64,000 nt of DNA from Vibrio splendidus. Its GTDB lineage: Bacteria; Pseudomonadota; Gammaproteobacteria; Enterobacterales; Vibrionaceae. Positions 51,531-61,154 of this stretch are shown one piece after another (position 1 is the stretch's first letter; each line of letters begins with the position of its first letter). The position numbers were made by a program, and so were the translations under genes. The stretch is taken from NCBI RefSeq assembly GCF_003345295.1, contig NZ_CP031055.1:2542001-2606000 (forward strand). Reading direction: 5' to 3'. Below the pieces are notes generated by a model that saw only the letters and a program-made list of their open reading frames with translations, did no database searches and was not told the DNA's origin.

Positions 51531-52655
51531 CTACTCAGCAATTACATTAGAGAGTTCAGCGCCTTGCTCAACAGCAATCACCGAATCACCATCACGTACA
51601 AACCCTTGGCCTACTGTAATGATATCGACGCGTTGTCCAAGTCCTGTGAGCCAAACTCCATCTTGCTCTGCCTTTACTAGCTGAATGCCTACAAATTTCA
51701 CGGTTGCTGAGTCATCGACTGAAACCAAAGTTTTGACCCCAAGGTTACCTGCCTCATCCAGTGCCAGCATGGCAGGTGTAATCTTGATTGCATCTCTTGT
51801 TTCTAGGTTGAGTGTTACTTCTGCACTGACACCTGCAGGTAATAGGCCTTTGGAGTTATCGATTTCAATCTCTATTGGGAAGGTATTAGTAGCAGCAGAA
51901 GAGATTCGAGAAACATAGCGTAAGCGGCCTTCCGCTTCTTCTCGCCCTAACAAGCGAACCAAAGCAGATTGATTGACTAACAAGTGTTGGATATGACGCT
52001 CACTGACATCGGCCTCAATAACCAAAGGATCGAGGTCAATCACGCCTGCGACCGGATCGCCAACCCCAACAAAGTCACCAAGCTCCACCATCAAATGTTG
52101 AACCACACCCGAAAAAGGCGAAGTAATCACAGTATTCTTTAAAGCCAGTTCCGCATTGCGCTTCATGGCCTTTGCTTCCGTTAATGAAGCCTCAGCGGTG
52201 GTATAAGCTATCTCACCTTGCAGCCCTCTTTTCTTCAAAGATTGCGCCGCTTTGAATTCTTTCTGCTTCAAGCGATATAACGCAGATGCTCGCTCTAGTT
52301 GAATCTCTAAATCACCTTTATCTATCTGGGCAATGGCTTGTCCAAATTTAACCGCATCGCCCTTCACAACGTTCAATCTAACAACCTTGCCCGCAACTTC
52401 TGCTCCCAAACGAGCATGCCTATCGGGCGCCGTTCGACCATAGAGATCAATCGTTTTAAAGGTCGGTGATGAAGTAAATGTTTGAAAGGAAACCTTAGCC
52501 AACGGAATTTCTGTCGCTTTTTTTTCAGGTGACTCTTCCGCTTGCCCCACTCCTAAACCAAGCCAAATCGACAACAGTACAACTAGAATCAGAGAAACCA
52601 ACCACGGCTGCTTCAGTTTCTGAAAAAGTGGAGAGTTAGAAAATAGAGTGGGCAT
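51531..52655 (-). CDS. RND efflux membrane fusion protein (VexL-like)
   Basis: Periplasmic adaptor of 374 residues with an N-terminal hydrophobic anchor (about 17-36), lipoyl/hairpin domain (AEVAGKVVRLNVVKGDAVKF, about 85-104; coiled-coil region about 110-180; VITSPFSGVVQHLMVELGDF second half), beta-barrel and membrane-proximal domains. It pairs with the pump gene 10 bp downstream, and both probably use a TolC-type outer channel encoded elsewhere. No regulator gene is adjacent. Confidence 0.88.
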   Translation of the reverse strand: MPTLFSNSPLFQKLKQPWLVSLILVVLLSIWLGLGVGQAEESPEKKATEIPLAKVSFQTFTSSPTFKTIDLYGRTAPDRHARLGAEVAGKVVRLNVVKGDAVKFGQAIAQIDKGDLEIQLERASALYRLKQKEFKAAQSLKKRGLQGEIAYTTAEASLTEAKAMKRNAELALKNTVITSPFSGVVQHLMVELGDFVGVGDPVAGVIDLDPLVIEADVSERHIQHLLVNQSALVRLLGREEAEGRLRYVSRISSAATNTFPIEIEIDNSKGLLPAGVSAEVTLNLETRDAIKITPAMLALDEAGNLGVKTLVSVDDSATVKFVGIQLVKAEQDGVWLTGLGQRVDIITVGQGFVRDGDSVIAVEQGAELSNVIAE

Positions 52656-52920
52656 AGCAAATCCTTTTGTCCGATGTTATTAAGGCGCGCTAATTAGCTT
52701 AACACTGTCATATGCAACATCCTGATGCACTGCGGTAACCTTAACAGACCCACACCCAACGAAATTGGACTCTATCGACAGTTTAAAAAATATGGCGTTT
52801 ACTATAAGTCAGGCAGATGAAATTAAGATTACACATTCCCAACTTAAATACCTCTTAGTGTGTATGGCTAGAACAGGTCGAATTACTGTCTGTTTTATAT
52901 GATGTATTTCTTAAAAACAA
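52656..52920 (-). promoter_or_regulatory. upstream region of the RND pump operon
   Basis: About 265 bp of the 339-bp gap between erpA and the pump operon. It must hold the vexL-like promoter. Apart from AT-rich segments near 52780-52900 no operator, hairpin or small ORF was recognised. Confidence 0.35.
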
Positions 52921-52946
52921 AAACGCCGAGCATGAGCTCAGCGTTT
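52921..52946 (-). terminator. erpA terminator
   Basis: Stem AAACGC-C-GAGC / GCTC-A-GCGTTT with one mismatch, loop ATGA, followed by U-rich sequence leftward. It lies 49 bp after erpA. Confidence 0.75.
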
Positions 52947-52994
52947 AAAATATTTCTAATGTAGCTCTCAGTTCAAGCTACCTTTCAGTTCACG

Positions 52995-53336
52995 TTAGAC
53001 GCTAAATGATGCACCACAGCCACATGTTGTTGTCGCGTTCGGGTTGTTCACAAAGAAACGTGCGCCTTCTAGGCCTTCAGTGTAATCAACCATGCCGCCC
53101 ATTAAGTACTGTAGGCTCATTGGGTCAACAACCAGCGTAACACCGCTGTTTACAATAGTAGTGTCGCCATCATTTACTTTTTCATCAAATGTGAAGCCGT
53201 ATTGGAAACCACTACAACCGCCACCTGTAATGTATACACGCAGTTTTAGTTCTGGGTTTTCTTCTTCAGCAATTAGCGTTTGTACGCGTGTAGCTGCTGC
53301 ATCAGAAAAAGACAATGGGATATTTACTTCGCTCAC
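52995..53336 (-). CDS. erpA: iron-sulfur cluster insertion protein ErpA
   Basis: A-type carrier delivering Fe-S clusters to apoproteins, including isoprenoid enzymes. The 113-residue protein has the three cluster cysteines in GGGCSGFQYGF (about 42) and TTCGCGASFSV (about 106 and 108). It starts at the GTG at 53336 (MSEVNIPLSFSDAAA), with GAGAGG upstream; an ATG 11 codons further up is in frame but does not fit the family. It is divergent from hemL, as in E. coli. Confidence 0.95.
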   Translation of the reverse strand: MSEVNIPLSFSDAAATRVQTLIAEEENPELKLRVYITGGGCSGFQYGFTFDEKVNDGDTTIVNSGVTLVVDPMSLQYLMGGMVDYTEGLEGARFFVNNPNATTTCGCGASFSV

Positions 53337-53632
53337 GACAACCTCTCTTACCTGTGTCAAAAACAACATGATACAAATCTAATTCGAGACCATAGTTGTT
53401 GAGTATTTTCTTATATTCTAGTGATTATCTAATACCTGACTGAAACGTTCAAGTATTCACCACAGGATCGTTCCTTTTACTGTCGTAAACTCGCCCATAT
53501 CTGACAATTAAAACGTGTAACCACACAAAACAACCAGATTCGGGGGATTATATCGGCGAAAGCATTCCTAGTTGGATTCTGGATAGGTACAATGCGTGCC
53601 AATTGGTCCGACAGTCAAAAGAGGATATATCA

Positions 53633-54928
53633 ATGACCAAATCAGCAGAACTGTATCAAAAGGCACAGCAAACTATTCCAGGTGGCGTTAACTCTCCAGT
53701 GCGCGCTTTTAACGGTGTAGGTGGTTCTCCAATCTTCGTTGATAGAGCTGACGGCCCACTTCTTTTTGATGCTGATGGGAAAGCATATATCGATTACGTT
53801 GGTTCTTGGGGCCCAATGATCCTTGGTCACAACCACGCAGTTATCCGTGAAGCTGTCATTGATGCAGCGCAACGCGGCCTTAGCTTCGGTGCTCCAACCG
53901 AAACTGAAATCAAAATGGCTGAACTTGTCTCTGAGATGGTTCCATCAATGGAACAGCTACGTATGGTGAGCTCAGGTACAGAAGCAACAATGAGTGCGAT
54001 TCGTCTTGCTCGTGGCTTTACTGGTCGTGACAAAATTCTTAAGTTTGAAGGCTGTTACCACGGTCACGCAGACAGCCTACTGGTAAAAGCAGGTTCTGGT
54101 GCACTGACTTTAGGTCAACCAAGCTCTCCTGGCGTACCAGCTGATTTTGCGAAACTAACGCTAACAGCAACCTTCAACAATCTAGATTCAGTACGTGAAA
54201 TCTTCGCAGCAAACAAAGGCGAGATCGCTTGTATCATCGTTGAGCCTGTAGCGGGTAACATGAACTGCATCCCTCCAGTCGAAGGCTTCCACGAAGGTCT
54301 ACGTGAAATCTGTGACCAAGAAGGTGCGTTGCTAATCTTTGATGAAGTAATGACAGGTTTCCGCGTTGCTGAAGGTTGCGCTCAGGCTTACTACAACATC
54401 AAGCCAGACCTAACGTGTCTTGGTAAAGTGATTGGCGGCGGCATGCCTGTGGGTGCTTTCGGTGGTCGTAAAGACGTGATGCAATACATCGCACCAACTG
54501 GCCCTGTTTACCAAGCGGGTACGCTTTCAGGTAACCCTGTTGCTATGGCAGCTGGTTACGCTTGTTTGAACCTTCTAAGAGAAGAAGGCAACGAAAAGCG
54601 TCTAGCTTCAAAAACTAAGCAGTTGGCAAAAGGCTTCAAGCAACTTGCTGACAAGCACGGCATCCCGATGCTAGTTCATCAAGTTGGCGGTATGTTTGGT
54701 TTCTTCTTCACAGACCAAGAAACAGTAACCTGCTACGAAGATGTAACTAAGTGTGATGTAGAACGCTTCAAGCGCTTCTTCCACCTAATGCTAGATCACG
54801 GTGTTTACCTTGCACCTTCAGCATTCGAAGCAAGCTTTACTTCTCTTGCTCATGGTTCAAAAGAACTGGATGCAACACTAGAAGCTGCTGACCGCTCTCT
54901 TGCGATCATTGCTGCTGAAAGCAAATAG
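53633..54928 (+). CDS. hemL: glutamate-1-semialdehyde 2,1-aminomutase
   Basis: PLP enzyme making 5-aminolevulinate for heme and tetrapyrroles by the C5 pathway. The 431-residue protein starts MTKSAELYQKAQQTIPGGVN. The PLP lysine is in CLGKVIGGGMPVGAFGG (about residue 265). GSEAT-like VSSGTEATMSAIRLARG (about 117-133) and DEVMTGFR (about 244) are also typical. GAGG lies 8 bp upstream of the ATG at 53633; an earlier in-frame codon adds 10 unsupported residues. Confidence 0.97.
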   Translation: MTKSAELYQKAQQTIPGGVNSPVRAFNGVGGSPIFVDRADGPLLFDADGKAYIDYVGSWGPMILGHNHAVIREAVIDAAQRGLSFGAPTETEIKMAELVSEMVPSMEQLRMVSSGTEATMSAIRLARGFTGRDKILKFEGCYHGHADSLLVKAGSGALTLGQPSSPGVPADFAKLTLTATFNNLDSVREIFAANKGEIACIIVEPVAGNMNCIPPVEGFHEGLREICDQEGALLIFDEVMTGFRVAEGCAQAYYNIKPDLTCLGKVIGGGMPVGAFGGRKDVMQYIAPTGPVYQAGTLSGNPVAMAAGYACLNLLREEGNEKRLASKTKQLAKGFKQLADKHGIPMLVHQVGGMFGFFFTDQETVTCYEDVTKCDVERFKRFFHLMLDHGVYLAPSAFEASFTSLAHGSKELDATLEAADRSLAIIAAESK

Positions 54929-54965
54929 TCGAAAGCACTTTATAAGTCGCTAACCGATTGAATTT

Positions 54966-54993
54966 AGGGCTGCATTAGATGCAGCCCTTTTTT
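54966..54993. terminator. hemL terminator
   Basis: A 10-bp perfect stem AGGGCTGCAT / ATGCAGCCCT with loop TAG and six T. Confidence 0.93.
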
Positions 54994-55069
54994 ATACATC
55001 ACGTTCATTAGCCACAAATATGACAGCTTATTTAGCCGTCGATTAAGGTCAAAGCTGAACCAAAAGCGA

Positions 55070-55195
55070 CTAACGTTCCCAGAAAAGAAAAACCAACAAC
55101 ATCAAGGTGCCAAGGAACATTCTGAACCAAGGGATCTCTTTTTTTGTTTGCTGTTCTTCATCTTGGCATTTCTTATCTTTATTACAGCATCCCAT
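55070..55195 (-). CDS. 41-residue tail-anchored small membrane protein, unknown function
   Basis: A small ORF in the hemL/AI-2E-family gap, on the minus strand. The product has a Cys-rich charged N-terminus (MGCCNKDKKCQDEEQQTKKE), then IPWFRMFLGT and one hydrophobic segment (LMLLVFLFW, about 28-39) ending ER. GAGGAG lies 8 bases before the ATG. The three Cys in the first ten residues could bind metal. I do not recognise a family. Support comes from the strong ribosome binding site, fitting codon use and sensible topology. Confidence 0.65.
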   Translation of the reverse strand: MGCCNKDKKCQDEEQQTKKEIPWFRMFLGTLMLLVFLFWER

Positions 55196-55271
55196 TATCA
55201 AAACTCCTCATTGCTAACTCTCTGTTTTGCAGCCATTATAAACTCAGAACGCAAATATAGAGACCATTAAC

Positions 55272-56357
55272 GTGTCAGAAAAACTCAAAATCAATACCAG
55301 CCACTGGGTGATCATCATCGCCCTACTTGCGGCGGCTTATGCTTGTTACTTGCTTATAGAGCCGTACGTCAACTCAATCGTGATGGCCTTTATCATTTCA
55401 CTATTGATGTTCCCAATCCATGAGTGGCTTGAAAAAAAGCTCCCGAATAAAGAAAATATCGTCTCTCTGCTGTCTTGTGTGATTCTGACTTTCATTATTG
55501 TTATCCCTTTATTGGCAGTATTCGCAGCAATTGTTCAGCAAGGTTCTCTGTTCTCTCAGAACACCTACCAATGGGTGACCCACGGCGGTATTCAGACTCT
55601 TTTTGCACACCCATTAGTGGTCAAAGCGCTGTCATTTGTGAATAACTACTTGCCTTTCGACAACATTGAGCCTCAAGCCATCGCACAGAAAGTCGGTGAA
55701 TTTGCGACCAGCTTTGGCTCAAAACTGGTTGGTATCAGTGCAAAAATCCTTGGTGATGCGACCAATTTCTTGATGGATTTCTTCTTGATGCTGTTTGTTC
55801 TGTTCTTCTTATTAAGAGATCACGACAAAATCATCAGCGTTGTTCGTCATATTTTGCCTTTATCTCGTAGCCAAGAAGACAAATTGCTAACCGAGATTGA
55901 GCAAGTATCGAAATCAGCTGTAATGGGTTCATTCTTAACCGCAATAGCACAAGGTTTTGCGGGCGGTTTAGGTATGTGGATTGCCGGTTTCCCAGGCCTA
56001 TTCTGGGGCACCATGATGGGCTTTGCCTCTTTCATCCCAGTTGTGGGGACCGCTCTAATCTGGATCCCTGCGGCGACCTACTTGTTCCTAACAGGCGATA
56101 CAACGTGGGCTATTTTCCTAACGGTTTACTGTGTAGCGATTGTTGGTTCGATTGATAATCTGCTTCGTCCGTTGCTGATGCAAGGCAGTGCAGGCATGAA
56201 TACCTTGATGATCTTCTTCTCACTGTTAGGTGGTATTCAATTGTTTGGCCTAATTGGTCTTATCTACGGCCCGCTAATCTTTGCGATTACCATTGTCCTA
56301 TTCAACATCTACGATGAAGAGTTTAAAGACTTTTTAAACCAGCAAGACAAGAGTTAA
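55272..56357 (+). CDS. AI-2E family transporter (PerM/YdiK-like)
   Basis: A 361-residue membrane protein with about eight segments of the AI-2E/UPF0118 family. Signature parts include PYVNSIVMAFIISLLMFPIH near the N-terminus, FLMLFVLFFLLRDHDKII (about 165-182), and GLIGLIYGPLIFAITIVLFN near the end. Family members have been linked to autoinducer-2 export or Na+(Li+)/H+ exchange; the role of this one is not set. The start is GTG at 55272. It is 100 bp upstream of rsmC on the same strand. Confidence 0.85.
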   Translation: MSEKLKINTSHWVIIIALLAAAYACYLLIEPYVNSIVMAFIISLLMFPIHEWLEKKLPNKENIVSLLSCVILTFIIVIPLLAVFAAIVQQGSLFSQNTYQWVTHGGIQTLFAHPLVVKALSFVNNYLPFDNIEPQAIAQKVGEFATSFGSKLVGISAKILGDATNFLMDFFLMLFVLFFLLRDHDKIISVVRHILPLSRSQEDKLLTEIEQVSKSAVMGSFLTAIAQGFAGGLGMWIAGFPGLFWGTMMGFASFIPVVGTALIWIPAATYLFLTGDTTWAIFLTVYCVAIVGSIDNLLRPLLMQGSAGMNTLMIFFSLLGGIQLFGLIGLIYGPLIFAITIVLFNIYDEEFKDFLNQQDKS

Positions 56358-56467
56358 CGAACTTGACGTCAACTTGATTGGCGAACCCGTATTAAACACT
56401 TCAAGCTTTGGGCGGATTATGCGAAAATCCGCCCTCATTTTTTGCTAACGATTCAATAGAGTGTCCT

Positions 56468-57490
56468 ATGTCAGCTTATATTGCCCCAAGCCAGATTGCT
56501 CAACGCCAACTCGCCTACTTTGAAGGCAAACATGTTTTAGTTGCAGGTGAGGCAGAAGACTTATTCCCTGTTGAATTAGCGAAACATTGTGAATCAGTCA
56601 CCGTGTTTACCTCTAATTACAGCTACTACCGTCAATTAGAAGGCTGCAACACCATCCAACGTTTTTATGGTGCGGAGTTTACCGAAGAAACCAAAGCCGA
56701 CTTAGTGATGCTGTACTGGCCAAAGGCTAAAGCAGAAGCGGAATTTCTGTTGGCGATGTTATTTGCCAAGCTAGGTAAAGATACCGAAATCGTTGTGGTT
56801 GGTGAGAACCGTTCAGGCGTGAAAAGCATCGAGAAGATGTTTGCTCCTTACGGTAAAGTCGTGAAATATGATTCGGCACGTCGTTGCTCTTTCTACTGGG
56901 GTCAATGCTTCGAGCAACCACAAGCCTTCAATCTGCAAGACTGGTTTAAAACCTATACGGTTAACATTGATGAGCAGTCACTGACGGTAAAAAGCCTTCC
57001 AGGTGTGTTTAGTCACGGCCAATTTGATGTAGGTAGCCAACTGCTACTTGATACTCTGCCAAAGCTGAAAGGTAAGGTACTGGATTTCGGTTGTGGTGCA
57101 GGTGTATTAGGCGCGGTAATGGCATCTCGCAACCCTGATATCGAGCTGGAAATGTGTGATATTAGCGCTTTCGCAGTAGCGTCGAGTCAAGCCACCTTGC
57201 AAGCGAATGGTTTGACAGGTCATGTGTTTGCTTCAGATGTCTATTCTGACACGTCAAAAGACTACCAATTCATCATCAGTAATCCACCATTCCATTCTGG
57301 TTTGGATACAAGCTACAGCGCGACTGAGACCTTACTTGCTCAGGCTCCTAAGCATTTGAAGCGTTCTGGCGAGATGATTATTGTTGCGAACAGTTTCTTA
57401 AAATACGTTCCAATTATTGAACAAGCGTTTGGAAAATGCGCGACTCTAAATAAGACCACTAAATTCGCGATCTACCACGCAAACAAATAG
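56468..57490 (+). CDS. rsmC: 16S rRNA (guanine(1207)-N2)-methyltransferase
   Basis: SAM-dependent methyltransferase of the 30S subunit. The 340-residue protein has a degenerate N-terminal methyltransferase-like domain (1-160) and an active C-terminal one with VLDFGCGAGVLGAVMA (about 208-223) and the catalytic NPPFHSG (about 278). This two-domain plan is that of RsmC/RsmD-like enzymes. The ATG at 56468 (MSAYIAPSQIAQRQL) is used; the frame is open upstream for 20 codons. Confidence 0.94.
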   Translation: MSAYIAPSQIAQRQLAYFEGKHVLVAGEAEDLFPVELAKHCESVTVFTSNYSYYRQLEGCNTIQRFYGAEFTEETKADLVMLYWPKAKAEAEFLLAMLFAKLGKDTEIVVVGENRSGVKSIEKMFAPYGKVVKYDSARRCSFYWGQCFEQPQAFNLQDWFKTYTVNIDEQSLTVKSLPGVFSHGQFDVGSQLLLDTLPKLKGKVLDFGCGAGVLGAVMASRNPDIELEMCDISAFAVASSQATLQANGLTGHVFASDVYSDTSKDYQFIISNPPFHSGLDTSYSATETLLAQAPKHLKRSGEMIIVANSFLKYVPIIEQAFGKCATLNKTTKFAIYHANK

Positions 57491-57706
57491 CCTATCTAGC
57501 ACAGCGCAGGGTCATTATCTGCGCTGTCTGTTCATATTTTTGTCAAAACTCTATAAAAATGAGCTTTTGCACACGCTTTAAATACCACTTACTTGTCAAA
57601 GTAAAAAAACTCGTTAATTTCGTTAAATTGGAACCCGTTAATTCTATTCTCTGTACTTGTTTTCACCCCTTTTAGCAGTACATCAAAGGAAAGTAGTACC
57701 CAATTT

Positions 57707-60700
57707 ATGTTTAGATTCTATCGTAAGCAGAAGTTTAAGCGCCTTCAAAATACCCTAATGCTGGCATTTCTTGTCCTCAGTATTACCCCAGTGACACTTA
57801 TCGCGATATTTTTCCTCCAGTCGCACAGTCAGGATCTTCAGGAACAAAGTACTTCGCACCTTGTTTCGGTCCGTGATACTAAGCAACAGCAAATTGTCGA
57901 TTACCTACAAGCTCAAGAGTCCCAAGTCATGGGCTTTGTTCGCTCAGAACTTGCCAATGCCAGTGGCGGGCGATTCTATGGTTTAATCAATGCATTCCAA
58001 CGCTTAGGGTTAGATATTGACGAAGCACGCAGTAATGCGCAGCAGCGTTACATTCAAGGCTCTGGCGATCAAATCAAGACATCGATTCTTCCAGAATCTA
58101 GTAGCTTTATTGGCAGCGAACGTTATCGACTGCTTCACAAGCGCTACCATAACTCATATCAGGAATTGCTTAAGCGTTCAGACTTTGATGACATTCTATT
58201 AGTCGACATTAACGGTAACGTCGCTTACTCAATCTTTAAGCGTGATGATTACGGCACTAACTTGCTAACAGGTAAGTACAAAGATTCAAACCTAGGCGTT
58301 ACCTTTCAACGCTTAGCAAAAGACGTAAAAGACAAACGTAAATCCAACGAGGACTATACGCCGGTTATCGTTTCTGACTTTAAAGATGAGAACGGTAAGC
58401 AGACGGCTTGGTTAGGTGCACCTATTGTTCAACAAGGCTACCTGCACAGTTACGCCATGTTTAGGCTGCCAATCAATGGGATTACTAAGCTGATTGCGGA
58501 TCTCAACAAGAGTTCAAATATTCAAACACTGCTTGTGGGTGATGATCACCTGCCACGCAGCCTCGCCCATTCGCAAGAGTCGATTAATTTAAGCTTAGAC
58601 GTTGTCGACAAAGCATTGGCTGGCGAAACAGCCGTTGGTACGTTCAACAACACTCAAGATCAAGCGATCATCGCAGCATATACCCCAATTGAGCTGAAAT
58701 ACGCAACATGGGCTCTTGTCGTAGAGCTGCCAGAAAAAGAGGCGTTTGCCCGTATTCATCAGTTAGAGAAGATCTTCGTGATCGTGATGCTAACGGCGAT
58801 CATTCTTGTGTTTGTTGCATCGCATTATCTGTCCAATTTCATCACTTCCCCTCTCCTCAAGCTCACATGGGCTGCCGAGAAAGTCTCTGCTGGTGATCTT
58901 GATGAAACCATGATCAATACCGAACGCAAAGATGAGATAGGTCGACTCGCGGTTAGCTTCGAAAGAATGCAGCGATCGATCCGTGAAAAAATGCAACTCA
59001 TCAAGAGCCAAAACGGTGAGCTTGAGGACAACCTTAAGACCATTCAAAAGCAAAACGAAGAGTTACAACTGGCGAACAAACTTAAAGATGAATTCTTAGC
59101 CACCACCTCACATGAATTGAGAACGCCATTGCATGGCATGGTTGGTATCGCTGAAGCGCTAATATCTGGTGCTAACGGCCCTATTCCTGCCAACCAGAAG
59201 TACCAATTGGATATCATCATCAATAGTGGTCAGAGGTTGGCTACACTGGTTGATGACCTGCTTGATTATCACAAGATGCGCTATGGCAGCTTGGATATTA
59301 AGAAGTCTGCTGTTGATTTATCTGCTGCCACCAGCTTAGTGCTTGAGTTATCTCATCACCTGTTAGGCAACAAACCGATCCGTATTATTAACCAAGTGCC
59401 AAGTGACTTAGGTTTAGTCTCATCTGATCCACAACGCCTTGAACAAGTAATGTATAACTTGGTCGGCAATGCTATCAAGTACACATCCGAAGGTAAGATT
59501 GTTATCTCAGCGAGTGTTATCGACGACAATATTCGAGTTCAAGTTGTCGATACCGGCCAAGGTATCCCAGCAGAGTACCTAGAACACATCTTTGAACCAC
59601 TGATTCAAGCAGGACAAGACTCAAGTAACTATCGCCAAGGTGCTGGACTTGGATTGTCCATTAGTCGTCAGCTGATTGAGCTAATGGGTGGCTCACTGTA
59701 CGTAAGTAGCCAACCTATGCTTGGCACTACATTCAGCTTTACATTACCTTTAGCTACTCAAGACGAATTGGATAGTTACAATGAATCAGGGAGCTACTCA
59801 CACTTCCAAGCGCCTGATTTGATTGATAACACTCAGCAAGAAAACAGCGCTATCAGTGAAGACCCGAATGGCCCGTTGTTAGTAATTGCTGATGATGAGC
59901 CGGTAAACCTACGCGTGCTAGACAGCTTCTTGAAATTGGAAGGTTATCGAGTTCGCACCGCATGTGACGGCCCAGAAACGATTGAACTGATTGAGAAAGA
60001 GAAACCAGAATTACTTCTGCTCGACATTATGATGCCAGGTATGAGCGGCTATCAGGTTTGTGAAGCACTGCGTAAGCAATACGATCATGCACAATTGCCA
60101 ATCATCATGCTCACAGCTCTTAATCAAGCAGAAGACCGTGTTCGTGGCTTTGAAGCAGGTGCCAACGATTACTTGTCCAAGCCGTTTAACAAACAGGAAC
60201 TGGCGGCTCGAATCACAGCGCACTTATCGGCAAGTAAGGCTGAACAAAGACGCCTTGAGAATGACCAGCTGCAACTGGAGCTCAAACACCGAGCTATGGT
60301 TGAAGCGAACTTACTAGAAACTCAAGGACGCTTGCTAGAACAATTAGAGTCAGCACCAGAAGCCATCATCTGTATTCGAGAAGACCAACGCATTCGCTTT
60401 GCCAACGAAGCGGCTGCTAAGCTGTTTAGACGCGGGCAAGAACAACTCAAGCGCTCAATGGCCGACGAGATCATCGCGCCTAAATACCTGAAGGTGGAAC
60501 AAGCTCACTACTGTGGTGATATTGATATCTATATAGACGACACACGTCAGCGCATTCCAAGTGATATCCTTAAGCTACCTGAAGGCTCAGGGCTCGACAC
60601 CATGTATATCTTCAATGTCGGTGGTGGAGTTAACTCAAACCGAGTCAATAACCTTGAAACAGCGGTTGAGGCACTTTCAAGCTACGCCTTTGAAGGTGAC

Positions 60701-61096
60701 AAAGATAAGCTTCAACAACTGAAGGAGCTTGGCGGTGAATTTACTCGCCTTGCAGATAAGGCAACCGGTGAAGGTAAAAACAAACAAGAGCTGATGCGTG
60801 AAGTACTAGTCGATGTCATGACCAATGCCATTATCTACTGGGAGTCTGTTACTGGGGAGACCAAGTTTGCTTTCGCAGAAAAGAGTGGCTTATGGCGAGT
60901 CTACTTAGACCGCAGTACCCTACAAACTAGAACGCTAGACAAATACCTACGAGTAGAAACTCTACCGAAAACACCTCGCTGGCGAACGGTACTGAGCTCT
61001 ATCGAATTCATACTTGAGCACTGTAAAGAACAAACACCAGAAAGAACTCATATCGAGATGCTAAGAGATAAACTGCAGAAACTACTGACCAGCTAA
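57707..61096 (+). CDS. chiS: chitin-responsive hybrid sensor kinase/DNA-binding regulator ChiS
   Basis: Master regulator of chitin use in Vibrio; in V. cholerae it is held inactive by the chitin-oligosaccharide binding protein and directly binds DNA to activate the chitobiose operon. The 1129-residue protein has membrane segments at about 18-38 and 345-367, a large periplasmic domain, HAMP and coiled coil (about 370-455), HisKA with His469 (ATTSHELRTPLHG), HATPase (NLVGNAIKYTSEG, DTGQGIP, GAGLGLSIS), a receiver with Asp773 (LLLLDIMMPGMSG) and conserved Lys in YLSKPFN, and a C-terminal region (about 840-1129) that in V. cholerae holds the DNA-binding domain. The ribosome binding site AGGAAAG is rather far (about 15 bp). 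Confidence 0.96.
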   Translation: MFRFYRKQKFKRLQNTLMLAFLVLSITPVTLIAIFFLQSHSQDLQEQSTSHLVSVRDTKQQQIVDYLQAQESQVMGFVRSELANASGGRFYGLINAFQRLGLDIDEARSNAQQRYIQGSGDQIKTSILPESSSFIGSERYRLLHKRYHNSYQELLKRSDFDDILLVDINGNVAYSIFKRDDYGTNLLTGKYKDSNLGVTFQRLAKDVKDKRKSNEDYTPVIVSDFKDENGKQTAWLGAPIVQQGYLHSYAMFRLPINGITKLIADLNKSSNIQTLLVGDDHLPRSLAHSQESINLSLDVVDKALAGETAVGTFNNTQDQAIIAAYTPIELKYATWALVVELPEKEAFARIHQLEKIFVIVMLTAIILVFVASHYLSNFITSPLLKLTWAAEKVSAGDLDETMINTERKDEIGRLAVSFERMQRSIREKMQLIKSQNGELEDNLKTIQKQNEELQLANKLKDEFLATTSHELRTPLHGMVGIAEALISGANGPIPANQKYQLDIIINSGQRLATLVDDLLDYHKMRYGSLDIKKSAVDLSAATSLVLELSHHLLGNKPIRIINQVPSDLGLVSSDPQRLEQVMYNLVGNAIKYTSEGKIVISASVIDDNIRVQVVDTGQGIPAEYLEHIFEPLIQAGQDSSNYRQGAGLGLSISRQLIELMGGSLYVSSQPMLGTTFSFTLPLATQDELDSYNESGSYSHFQAPDLIDNTQQENSAISEDPNGPLLVIADDEPVNLRVLDSFLKLEGYRVRTACDGPETIELIEKEKPELLLLDIMMPGMSGYQVCEALRKQYDHAQLPIIMLTALNQAEDRVRGFEAGANDYLSKPFNKQELAARITAHLSASKAEQRRLENDQLQLELKHRAMVEANLLETQGRLLEQLESAPEAIICIREDQRIRFANEAAAKLFRRGQEQLKRSMADEIIAPKYLKVEQAHYCGDIDIYIDDTRQRIPSDILKLPEGSGLDTMYIFNVGGGVNSNRVNNLETAVEALSSYAFEGDKDKLQQLKELGGEFTRLADKATGEGKNKQELMREVLVDVMTNAIIYWESVTGETKFAFAEKSGLWRVYLDRSTLQTRTLDKYLRVETLPKTPRWRTVLSSIEFILEHCKEQTPERTHIEMLRDKLQKLLTS

Positions 61097-61130
61097 CCCT
61101 GAAGAAATATCACGATACTGTAAATAATGG

Positions 61131-61154
61131 AGCCCACCTAGCGTGGGCTTTTTT
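61131..61154 (+). terminator. chiS terminator
   Basis: Stem AGCCCAC / GTGGGCT with a 5-nt loop and six T, 34 bp after chiS. Confidence 0.9.
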
